Shown: piece by piece, positions 23,245 to 30,937 of the stretch
Layout: each line of letters starts with the position of its first letter
Numbering within the stretch: the stretch's first letter is position 1
Assembly (NCBI GenBank): GCA_023231365.1
Contig: JALNVO010000004.1
Coordinates: forward strand, 1 to 30,937
Direction: 5' to 3'
Length of the DNA: 30,937 bases
Source: Fibrobacteraceae bacterium
Lineage (GTDB): Bacteria > Fibrobacterota > Fibrobacteria > Fibrobacterales > Fibrobacteraceae
The notes under the pieces: generated by a model
Seen by the model: the letters and a program-made list of their open reading frames with translations, nothing else
Databases searched by the model: none
What the model was told of the DNA's origin: nothing
Translations under genes and position numbers: made by a program

Positions 23245-26061
23245 TTATTCCAAGAGCACCTTTTTTCCTGCGGCAACATAAACACCGGGAGCAAATCCCG
23301 AATGAATACTTTCACCTGCGGGATAATGCAAAATGCGGACCGTCCCATTCAAGCGGAATACCTTCAGAGAACCAGCCTTGTTTGCATTCACCACTAAATC
23401 CATTCCGCGGGAAGAAACCGAAAGGGAAAGCGGAACAAACTTCTTGGAAGACGGAAGAACAGTTCTTCCATCCACAACTCCCACCGACTTCAATTTTTCG
23501 ACGCGGAGCAAGTCCACAGCGCTCTGTTCCACCGTAAGACCGAAGGTCATCGCATTCGTGGGAGCACCGGCATCGACCACTTTATAATTATAAACAGTAC
23601 CCGTTTCCGCCGTAATTGTCGCCGCATAAGTAATCGTATCTTTCGAACGGGAAACCTCCATATCTACAAAAGCATTTCGCATAATCGAGGGGAAGTCGTC
23701 CCAATCCCAATCATAAGTATAAGAGAACGTCCCGAAGGCATCCGCATCCAGCGCGTATGCATCCGCACGAAGAAGCATCGTATTTGAGAGAGACGTTGCG
23801 CGCACGATATAATTATCCCAGTTATCTCCCCCCGAGCCATTCCCGTAATTCATAAAATCGAAACGCAACTTGAAATCTCCGGAATCCGCAGAAACCGTAG
23901 GGCTATAGACCGAATTGAAACCCGGCGTATAAACACCGCCGTCGTCGATCGCTCCTGTGATGGAGCGAGTCTCAACCGTTCCATAGCTCACTTTTGAAAC
24001 ATTCAAGTAACCGGCATCTGCACCCAAATAGATCGCATAGGTTCCCGCAGGAGTGGCCGTCGCCGACACACGGTACACAAGAGAGTCTTCCACATAGGCA
24101 AAAACATTTATCACCGAACCCGAGCGGGAAGCCTTCACTGTAACCGTCTTATCCTTGAAAAGCGATTTAAAAGCATCCCAATCATCGCCCCATGTTCCTG
24201 AATAGCGCACCGTCGTGCCGGGAAATGAACTCAGGGAATATTCATCTGGACGCAAATACCAGGTTTCGGAACCATTCACAAAAGCGAGGATCCAGCTGTG
24301 ATCGTTGGCGTCGCCTTGGTTGTGATTTTCAAACGTATATTCCACATAAAAGCTATCCGGCACAGAAACTTTGAGGAAATTATCATAATCATCATAAGCG
24401 GTCGAATAATCTTTCTTGCCGATCACAAGGCTATCGGCAGCATACACCGTTGTAATTAAGTTATATGTAGCCGGTACTCGATAGCCCCACAGCGCCCGCG
24501 TACCCGCAGCATTCATCGCAGAGAATGTTATCGTCTTTTTGGAGACATCGTTTTCAAGCTGTTCCGCAACCACGCCTTCGAAATTGTCCGAGCGAGTAGT
24601 GAGCGACAAATAATGGCGCCCGTTTGAATAATCATAAGTCCACGTTCCCGTATAAGTTCCCGAGAGCGAGCCATCCGCGTTCAAATAAAGTTCCTGTTCC
24701 TGATTCGTATTAAGCGTACCCGTATCCTGGGGATTGTGCAAGATCATCTTGTAAAGTCCGGCCATATCGGCAAGCGACTCCGCAGAATCTTTAAGGCCAT
24801 AGCCCACTCGGTGCTCAAAAGGCAGGGCAACAATCCAACCGGACTTATTGAAAACAAGCTCGTGTACTTCCACATTGTGATAAACGGTGCCGTCATCGAA
24901 TTTGCGGTGATACACCAAAAAATAGCGTCCGTCGTCATCCGTCAACACAGAATTGTGACCATCGGCGACCTCGCCCTTCGTCCAAAAACTCCACTTGTAA
25001 TTTTGGATGATCGGAAATCCGCGGTCCGTATTGTACCGGTAATTGTGAACCCAGCGTCCATAGATCGCCGCGTCACCGGAAACATCCGTATAAGGGCCTT
25101 TCACGTCCGATGAGCGGAACACGCGCATAGAGTAACCGCCCGTCGGAGAATAGAAACCATAGCTCACAAAGAGATAGTAATAGCCTACCCCACCTCCATC
25201 CTTCATATATTCAATGTAAGAACCTTCTCCCGAAACATAATAACCGCCGCCGATGTGGATTCCCATATAAGGATCCGATTGGAGAGAAGTTCCGCTCCAG
25301 ACCTCGCTTGTTCCATAAGTATAGGAATAATCGCGAAGGCCGGAACTCTTATCCAACTTGATAAGGAAAAGCCCGCCGGACCAGGAACCGTAAAGAAGCC
25401 ACAAGATCCCATCCTGATCGTAAAAAACGTTTGGATCAATGCAGCTCGTGCCGTAAGTACCCGTCCATGCCCCGTTCGAAAGATAACGGGAAGCAACACT
25501 CGAACTCCCCGTTACCTTTTTATAATCCGTATTGCCATCGCCGCTCGAACTATTATCCATTCCGGAATAAACAACCGTACCCTGATATTCATAGGGACCT
25601 TCGATCTTGCTCGATGTAAGGAGCACAATGGAAGAGAGCCAATCATCGCCATTCTCCGAAAAATACAGGCACCATTTTCCAAGCGTTGCATTATAGATAA
25701 TGTCCGGAGCCCAGAGGTTCCCCAGAACATCCGCAGAAGTAGAATGACGGGACCACGTTGCCGCAGCAGTAAAAGCCGTATAATAATTGCTCGTCACCGT
25801 TCCATTTGCAGAAAAAGTCGGAGTAAAAGCAGTCCAATTGATCAAGTCCTTGGAGTAGGCCGCACCCGCCTGCGTACCGAACACGTAATAATATTTTGTC
25901 CTCGTTTTTCCCGCATCATCTTCCGGGTAAGAATTGCCAGAAGCATCCTTATAGACCAGAACAACCGACGGATCGTGAACCGCAACAGAAGAACCAAAAC
26001 CAAGCTCTACAAAGCCAAGAATCATTGTCAAAGCCAACGAACTTATTTTCATAGAGCCCAT
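23245..26061 (-). CDS. Secreted multi-modular GH43 arabinanase-like enzyme
   Basis: GH43 arabinanases cut alpha-1,5-arabinan side chains of pectin. The 938 residues include a signal peptide (1-24), a five-bladed propeller (about 25-425), a beta-sandwich typical of longer arabinanases (about 430-535), two related accessory modules (about 540-697 and 698-857) and a C-terminal tail ending in PGVYVAAGKKVLLE. Catalytic candidates are Asp30 in VHDPSV (base), Asp209 in CIDPN, Glu279 in SGEGSYIEY (acid) and His369 in ADGHNS. I start at 26061 because AAGGA lies eight bases upstream; the ATG at 26052 is the alternative, and the frame extends to 26094 without a ribosome site there. The tail resembles sorting domains for surface secretion. 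Substrate assignment to arabinan is by motif; other arabinose- or xylose-containing substrates remain possible. It is flanked by a GH9 gene upstream and the PL11 remnant downstream. Confidence 0.88.
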   Translation of the reverse strand: MGSMKISSLALTMILGFVELGFGSSVAVHDPSVVLVYKDASGNSYPEDDAGKTRTKYYYVFGTQAGAAYSKDLINWTAFTPTFSANGTVTSNYYTAFTAAATWSRHSTSADVLGNLWAPDIIYNATLGKWCLYFSENGDDWLSSIVLLTSSKIEGPYEYQGTVVYSGMDNSSSGDGNTDYKKVTGSSSVASRYLSNGAWTGTYGTSCIDPNVFYDQDGILWLLYGSWSGGLFLIKLDKSSGLRDYSYTYGTSEVWSGTSLQSDPYMGIHIGGGYYVSGEGSYIEYMKDGGGVGYYYLFVSYGFYSPTGGYSMRVFRSSDVKGPYTDVSGDAAIYGRWVHNYRYNTDRGFPIIQNYKWSFWTKGEVADGHNSVLTDDDGRYFLVYHRKFDDGTVYHNVEVHELVFNKSGWIVALPFEHRVGYGLKDSAESLADMAGLYKMILHNPQDTGTLNTNQEQELYLNADGSLSGTYTGTWTYDYSNGRHYLSLTTRSDNFEGVVAEQLENDVSKKTITFSAMNAAGTRALWGYRVPATYNLITTVYAADSLVIGKKDYSTAYDDYDNFLKVSVPDSFYVEYTFENHNQGDANDHSWILAFVNGSETWYLRPDEYSLSSFPGTTVRYSGTWGDDWDAFKSLFKDKTVTVKASRSGSVINVFAYVEDSLVYRVSATATPAGTYAIYLGADAGYLNVSKVSYGTVETRSITGAIDDGGVYTPGFNSVYSPTVSADSGDFKLRFDFMNYGNGSGGDNWDNYIVRATSLSNTMLLRADAYALDADAFGTFSYTYDWDWDDFPSIMRNAFVDMEVSRSKDTITYAATITAETGTVYNYKVVDAGAPTNAMTFGLTVEQSAVDLLRVEKLKSVGVVDGRTVLPSSKKFVPLSLSVSSRGMDLVVNANKAGSLKVFRLNGTVRILHYPAGESIHSGFAPGVYVAAGKKVLLE

Positions 26062-26313
26062 CGCGAAAATCCTTGAAGGAAAAAGGAAATACACCCATTA
26101 AAAAAATAATCTTTTTTCTGCATAAAAAAAAGTATTATCCGTCCACATTTTAAAGGAAAAAACGTCAAAAACAGGACGGAGCGACAGAGACGCAAGGAGA
26201 ATAGGGATCTTTGGGTGCACTCGGACCACACCGCGCGCGGGCCTACCTGCGAAAAGAGCTCCTCCCCGGACTATGGATGACATACATCATCCTGAATTTT
26301 CTGAATAAAGAAA

Positions 26314-27897
26314 TCAGTTCACGCCCGCAAGCACGAACACCAAAGGAGCATTCCAATTGATGGCGACTTCGTTGCAGGCAAAAGCGCCCTGCAAATCCAC
26401 ATAAGAGAGTCCCAAAGCCGAATGCGGATAAACTACGCCGCGGGGATTCGTCAAAATGTCATCTTGGCGGTCAACGTTGATACCGCCCACTAAAAGCCCG
26501 GGCACAGGATCTTCGACACCATCGCCAGCGCTCATGCGATGATGCGGATGCTTGGGCGAACTCCATGCACTCCCCGTAACAAAAGCTGTATTCACCGGAT
26601 TCCGTCCGTAAATGTAATCAAGCACTTCGAACGCCATATTTTTCAATTCCGTTTTTTTCTTCCAGGAATTGACCACCAACGCAAGCATTGCAGAACTCGC
26701 CACCATCCCATTCGAGCCCCAGATAAATTTGTTTATCGGTACAAGGTAAGCGGAGCGCGCCAAATGCTTTAAAACCTGTTCCGCCGTATATTCCAACTTC
26801 ATGCGGGCCATACGGGAGGCAGACTCGCTCTTATCTTGAAGGGCGAGCGCAAAATAAGCCATATTCTGAGTAATGCGCCAATCCGAAAATTGCGTCACCG
26901 GTTCGTTTTCAGCATCGGAAGCGAGGCGCTTTAAAAGTTTTTCATTCCCCGTTTCTCGGAAGAGCATCGACCGCGCCCAAAAAAAGTCGTCGTCTAAATT
27001 CGAGTCGCTATAAGGCCCGCTGCCTTCTGTATAAGGAGGCGCCGGAATATTCGGGTTTTCAATAGCCCAAACATAAGCCTTCTCTGCTGCAGCTAAGCAC
27101 GTTTTAGCAAAAGCATCATCCGATGCAGCAAAAACATTATGCGCTTGGGCAAGTGCCGCTACAAAATTCAAAGTAGACGATGTGGACTTTCCGACAATCT
27201 TACGAGATTCACTCGCGTTTTCCGGTGCGACAAACTTATCCCAACAATCCGGCGATACTTTGAAAAAAACGCCGCCATCGGCATCTTGCATACGCAAGAA
27301 CCATTCGAGTTCAAAGCGAATCTCTTCCAAAAGGCCCGTGCCATTTAATTTATTAGCAAAAAGTTCTTGTGCAAACATCAACACGGAAAGCGCATAGCCG
27401 GCATTCACGACATATTTGCCGTAATCACCAGCATCAAACCAACCGCCGTGCCCATCCCACTTACCTTCGCGATTCATCGAAGAATGAAACAGAAGATGGT
27501 CGTCTATTTGCGACGCGGGCCTCGCCCATTTGCCTGCACGAGACGCATCCAACGCCTCACCACTTCTCTGATAATAATAACTTTTAACAGCGCTATGCAA
27601 TTGTTCCTTATACGCAGCAACTCCAATGACAAAAGGCTTTGTCGCCAAATCGCCAACCACAAGCGTATAAGTTCCGGGCGTTGTCAAAGAAGAAAAATCG
27701 CCAACCTCAGTCGCTTCGTCCGTAAAAGTCCAGATTCCTTTTGGAACAAGCGGACGCGACAGTATGACCTCGCCCTCTGCATCCAATACAGAAAAGGATT
27801 CTGCAATAGAATTTGTCACGAGAATCCTCTTAGGCGCATCCGGCATATAGCCGATATGATTGTAGCGGATAGCGGGCGGTAAGTGCTTTGTACTCAT
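26314..27897 (-). CDS. GH9 glycoside hydrolase without signal peptide (cytoplasmic cellodextrinase-like)
   Basis: GH9 enzymes hydrolyse beta-1,4-glucans with inversion. The 527 residues begin directly with the N-terminal Ig-like domain of this family (about 8-92, starting RYNHIGYMP). The (alpha/alpha)6 catalytic domain follows: GGWFDAGDYGKYVVN with the catalytic aspartates Asp155 and Asp158, the HPHHRMSAGDG substrate-binding motif, and Glu510 in NEVAINWNAPL as proton donor. All key residues are present. There is no signal peptide and no C-terminal sorting tail, so it probably acts in the cytoplasm on imported cellodextrins; this is inference. It is divergent from the secreted GH9 gene across 194 bases. 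About 250 A+T-rich bases, holding only a weak GGATGA/TCATCC inverted repeat near 26275-26292, separate its 3' end from the GH43 start. Confidence 0.92.
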   Translation of the reverse strand: MSTKHLPPAIRYNHIGYMPDAPKRILVTNSIAESFSVLDAEGEVILSRPLVPKGIWTFTDEATEVGDFSSLTTPGTYTLVVGDLATKPFVIGVAAYKEQLHSAVKSYYYQRSGEALDASRAGKWARPASQIDDHLLFHSSMNREGKWDGHGGWFDAGDYGKYVVNAGYALSVLMFAQELFANKLNGTGLLEEIRFELEWFLRMQDADGGVFFKVSPDCWDKFVAPENASESRKIVGKSTSSTLNFVAALAQAHNVFAASDDAFAKTCLAAAEKAYVWAIENPNIPAPPYTEGSGPYSDSNLDDDFFWARSMLFRETGNEKLLKRLASDAENEPVTQFSDWRITQNMAYFALALQDKSESASRMARMKLEYTAEQVLKHLARSAYLVPINKFIWGSNGMVASSAMLALVVNSWKKKTELKNMAFEVLDYIYGRNPVNTAFVTGSAWSSPKHPHHRMSAGDGVEDPVPGLLVGGINVDRQDDILTNPRGVVYPHSALGLSYVDLQGAFACNEVAINWNAPLVFVLAGVN

Positions 27898-28091
27898 TGA
27901 TTTAAATGTATAAATTTAGAAGGGCATCCTTTTCAGCAAGCATCGCCAGAAACGGGTAAGCAAATTATAATTCAAACAGTAGGCTTTCCGATTCAAAACC
28001 GTTTACCAAAAGCAACAATATCGCTGTAAAATAACGTTTTCAGTCACATCTTAAAATCTGTTTTTGCACAAAAGAAAGTAATTTTGTTTTT

Positions 28092-30122
28092 ATGAAACAG
28101 AATTTTGCTTTTTTAGGAAGTTTTCTTGCTCTCGCTCCATTCTGCGGAGCTGCAACCATCTACATCAACCAAGCCTCTTATGATACCGCTTATGCCAAGA
28201 CCGCTATAATACAAAGCTCTGCCGATTTAAGCGGGTCGTCCTTTTCATTAATGCAAAACGGGACGGCAGTTTATACAAGTGCGCTCGGTGCTGGATCCAT
28301 TCCCGATAACTGGAGTACCGACAATTATTACATCGCCGATTTTTCTGCCTATAAGACACCGGGAACGTACAAATTGCAAATTTCGGAAAACGGGACCACG
28401 GTTTCTTCCGGATCTATTACTATCCAAGGAAATGCCCTCGCAACGAGTACGCTAACCAAGTTACTCAACTACTTTCGCGAAGATCGCGCCGACGACAATG
28501 TTATGTGGAACGAAGACGCTAGCATCGGAATTTACGGTTCCAGTACAACAAAGAATGTACAAGGAGGATGGTACGACGCTTCGGGTGACGTAAGCAAGTA
28601 CTTCTCGCACCTCTCCTACGCCAACTACCTGAACCCGCAGCAAATTCCACTGACCACTTGGGCTCTCACCTTCACTGCCGACCGCATACCATCCCTCCTC
28701 ACTTCTATTAGTATGGGTGATTTTGCCAAAGCAGAAGCTTTATGGGGTGCGGACTTTTTGTTGCGCATGCAAAGCGCCGAAGGCTACTTTTATATGACAG
28801 TCTTTGATGGCTGGGGATACCAATCCCGCGAAATTTGCGCATTTTCCGGTTCTGATGGAATAAAAAGCGCCGATTATCAAACGGCATTCCGCGAAGGCGG
28901 TGGTATGGCAATAGCCGCTCTCGCCCGCATTTCCACTTGGGGCATGAATGGCGATTCCTCTTCAGCGGCATACCTAGCCGGAGCAGAACGCGGATTCGCT
29001 CACTTGCAAAGCAAGCAAACTCTCGGCGGAACTTGCGCTTATTGTGATGATGGCAAAGAGAATATTATTGACGATTATACGGCGCTCCTCGCCGCAAGCG
29101 AGCTTTACAATGCGACGCAAAATACCGAATACCTGAATGTAGCAAGAAACCGTGCCACACACCTCATTGGAAGGCTGAGCAGCGACGGCTATTTTTATTC
29201 CGATAACAATAAGACCCGGCCTTTCTGGCATGCAAGTGACGCAGGACTTCCTCTTGTCGCCCTCGTGCGCTATCTCGAGATTGAATCCGATGAATCTGTT
29301 GCAGCAGCAATCCGCACCGCCGCATCCAAACATCTTTCCTGGTTGCTGCAAATTACAAACAAAGTATCAAATCCATTCGGCTATGCCCGTCAAACGTACA
29401 AAACCGGCGGATCCATCAAGGATGGTTTCTTCATTCCTCACGACAACGAATCCAAATACTGGTGGCAAGGCGAAGATGCTAGGCTCGCTTCGCTTTCCGC
29501 GGCATCCGTCTATGCTTCGAGAATGCTCAATTACAGTTTACCAGATTCCATTTCCAAATATGCTATCAATCAACTCGACTGGATTTTGGGCAAGAATCCT
29601 TACGGGATCTGCTTTATGAAAGGCGCGGGAACAAAAAATCCCGGGACCTATTCCGGGTCCTCCCCTTATGCGACAACGATCGCCGGTGGTATCGCCAATG
29701 GAATCACCGGATACCGTACGGACGGATCCGGAATCGCTTGGGACGCTGCGTCAGAAATGGAGCTCAACACCTGGGACAACTGGCGCTGGATTGAACAATG
29801 GCTACCCCACTCCACGTGGTTCCTGATGGCCATCGCCACACTGGAAGATGAAAATCAACCCAAACCGAATGCAATACCTTATATGAGAAACAAGTCTCAG
29901 AAACCGGCCTTTGCCGTAACAAAAAGCGGCAACATATTGAACCTTACTTTTGCAAAGACTTCAAATGAAAAAATACGTCTTATCGATATGCGCGGGCGTA
30001 CCCTAAGCGAAACGGTTCTGAGCTCTTCAAAAGAAGCCATTCTCAAAATTCCAAGTAACTTCAAGGGTCTTTCTATTGTAAAAACAGAAAAATCCGGTTA
30101 CAGGGAAATTGCAGTAGAATAG
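28092..30122 (+). CDS. Secreted GH9 cellulase with C-terminal sorting-type tail
   Basis: This 676-residue enzyme has a signal peptide (1 to about 20), an Ig-like N-terminal domain (about 21-112), a GH9 catalytic domain (about 116-585) and a C-terminal tail of about 85 residues with IRLIDMRGRTLSE. The catalytic aspartate motif reads GGWYDASGDVSKY (Asp162, Asp166), with one residue more than the usual DAGD. I do not see the HHR motif of classic GH9 cellulases. The acid residue is probably the Glu of WRWIEQWLPHS, in place of the usual NEV-x-DWNA. These features suggest a distinct GH9 subgroup, which I recall from Fibrobacter endoglucanases. The ATG at 28092 is preceded by a weak GAAAG ribosome site. 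No hairpin terminator follows; the composition changes within a few bases of the stop. Confidence 0.9.
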   Translation: MKQNFAFLGSFLALAPFCGAATIYINQASYDTAYAKTAIIQSSADLSGSSFSLMQNGTAVYTSALGAGSIPDNWSTDNYYIADFSAYKTPGTYKLQISENGTTVSSGSITIQGNALATSTLTKLLNYFREDRADDNVMWNEDASIGIYGSSTTKNVQGGWYDASGDVSKYFSHLSYANYLNPQQIPLTTWALTFTADRIPSLLTSISMGDFAKAEALWGADFLLRMQSAEGYFYMTVFDGWGYQSREICAFSGSDGIKSADYQTAFREGGGMAIAALARISTWGMNGDSSSAAYLAGAERGFAHLQSKQTLGGTCAYCDDGKENIIDDYTALLAASELYNATQNTEYLNVARNRATHLIGRLSSDGYFYSDNNKTRPFWHASDAGLPLVALVRYLEIESDESVAAAIRTAASKHLSWLLQITNKVSNPFGYARQTYKTGGSIKDGFFIPHDNESKYWWQGEDARLASLSAASVYASRMLNYSLPDSISKYAINQLDWILGKNPYGICFMKGAGTKNPGTYSGSSPYATTIAGGIANGITGYRTDGSGIAWDAASEMELNTWDNWRWIEQWLPHSTWFLMAIATLEDENQPKPNAIPYMRNKSQKPAFAVTKSGNILNLTFAKTSNEKIRLIDMRGRTLSETVLSSSKEAILKIPSNFKGLSIVKTEKSGYREIAVE

Positions 30123-30129
30123 GGCAGCT

Positions 30130-30937
30130 CTAAAAACGACTTTGGTTATCCGATACGTTCTGGTCGAGGAGCCCGCCGAACGTCTCCCTGAACTGGGGGT
30201 CGGCATTCGAGGCGCTCGCGCAGGTGTTCGCGGAGAGCCACCGGGAGAGATCCGAAAGCTTACCAAGGATCTGCCCCATCTCAACGGTATCGAACACCTC
30301 GATGTCCGGATCGCTCCATGTCCAATCGTTCCGCCCCGCCGACGGGTGGCCGACCGTGAGCACCTGGGTGGAGGTCGTCGAAAGGCCGAGGTTCGCCCCG
30401 TCGAAGTCCGTAGGGGCGGGGATCGTGAAATTGAGGTCCGCATCCTGGATCAGACGCTCGGCGGCAGTGGTCCCGTCGAGCGAGACCGACATCCCGAGCG
30501 TCACGTCGGGAGTCCTGTCGTCGTCGGCCGGATCCGCCGACGACGACAGGCCGAGGAGGCCGTAGGACGCGGCCTTCGCCTCGGCAGAGGACACGTCCTG
30601 ACGGAACAGGGCCTCGCCGTACACTTCCATGCCGGGGCTCAACGCGGGCTGGCCGGCCCCGTCGAGCGTCAGGCCGAGCGAGAGCCCTGTCCTGACATTC
30701 ACATCTCGCTTGCCAAAATAACTTGATAACCGCATGCTCAGCGGAACGAGCGGGACGTCAACGCCCGCAAGGCCCCCGACGTCCGCCGCGAGCGAATCCT
30801 TGTAGCCGTACTTCACCAAGTCCAGGCTCACGCCCAGCGTGTCCGCTGCGCTCCCCGGGTCTATCGAATAGGAATAGGAGGACACAGTTCCCGTCCGGGT
30901 GCCGAGGGAGTCCAGTTCGTGAAGGATGTCCTCGGCG
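30130..30937 (-). CDS. Partial high-G+C reading frame, unidentified, runs off the window
   Basis: An open minus-strand frame runs from the window edge to a TAG at 30130-30132, at least 268 residues. It has no internal start that must be chosen: a GTG at 30883-30885 exists, but the frame is open upstream to the edge (AEDILHELDSLG and so on), so the true start is outside. The sequence is Asp/Ser/Leu/Gly-rich with beta-strand-like stretches such as VSLDLVKYGY, LSMRLSSYFG and GLSLGLTLDG. It has no signal peptide or domain that I can name. Its style recalls very large repeat-containing surface proteins of Kiritimatiellota or Lentisphaerota, a weak impression only. Codons strongly prefer G or C in the third position, unlike every other gene here. 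It may belong to transferred DNA or to a different organism joined in assembly. Confidence 0.55.
   Translation of the reverse strand, partial: AEDILHELDSLGTRTGTVSSYSYSIDPGSAADTLGVSLDLVKYGYKDSLAADVGGLAGVDVPLVPLSMRLSSYFGKRDVNVRTGLSLGLTLDGAGQPALSPGMEVYGEALFRQDVSSAEAKAASYGLLGLSSSADPADDDRTPDVTLGMSVSLDGTTAAERLIQDADLNFTIPAPTDFDGANLGLSTTSTQVLTVGHPSAGRNDWTWSDPDIEVFDTVEMGQILGKLSDLSRWLSANTCASASNADPQFRETFGGLLDQNVSDNQSRF

Noticed and set aside
26275..26292. GGATGA/TCATCC inverted repeat as terminator of the cytoplasmic GH9 gene
   Set aside because: No T run follows on the minus strand; support is too weak for a call.

Overview
The window looks like chromosome from a Fibrobacter-type bacterium (phylum Fibrobacterota, a fibre degrader). 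The strongest lineage signs are a FISUMP-domain protein (Fibrobacter succinogenes major paralogous domain), a group of plant-cell-wall enzymes with the C-terminal tail style of that lineage, and a lexA promoter carrying GTGCA half-sites like those I recall for Fibrobacter LexA. Most of the window is gene-dense housekeeping DNA. I see no CRISPR array, IS element, prophage, rRNA or tRNA that I can support.

Region by region. 1-514 is a structured, apparently non-coding stretch ending in a strong hairpin terminator. 515-2179 holds a one-pass membrane protein with a charged low-complexity tail and, divergently, lexA with a near-consensus promoter. 2290-3919 (minus) is a two-gene unit: a secreted cyclophilin-type peptidyl-prolyl isomerase followed by a protein with a histone-like tail and a DksA-type zinc finger. 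3974-6688 (plus) is lepA-lepB (elongation factor 4 and signal peptidase I); lepA has an apparent one-base loss near its start. 6662-9538/9571 (minus) is the haem-precursor operon hemA-hemC-hemD. 9626-11115 (plus) couples an unknown envelope protein to folB. 11121-15426 (minus) carries comM, spoVG, then pilC and pilT of the type IV pilus machinery. 15456-18017 holds a thioredoxin-fold lipoprotein, epmA and the FISUMP protein; sufS follows. 19355-21701 (minus) is a three-gene unit of a predicted outer-membrane protein, a lipoprotein and a GtrA-family membrane protein.

21778-30122 is a polysaccharide-degradation cluster: the 3' remnant of a family 11 rhamnogalacturonan lyase, a large GH43 arabinanase-like enzyme with two tandem accessory modules, a GH9 enzyme without a signal peptide, and a divergent secreted GH9 cellulase. 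Together they fit attack on pectin side chains and cellulose outside the cell, plus cellodextrin cleavage inside.

From about 30123 to the window end the base composition changes sharply (70% G+C in one sampled line against 42% in a line just before it). This part carries one unidentified minus-strand reading frame that runs off the window. It may be foreign DNA or an assembly join. I did not find a convincing new multi-gene system. The most useful leads are this junction, the two frame breaks (lepA and the PL11 remnant), the DksA-finger/histone-tail protein and the unknown envelope operon.
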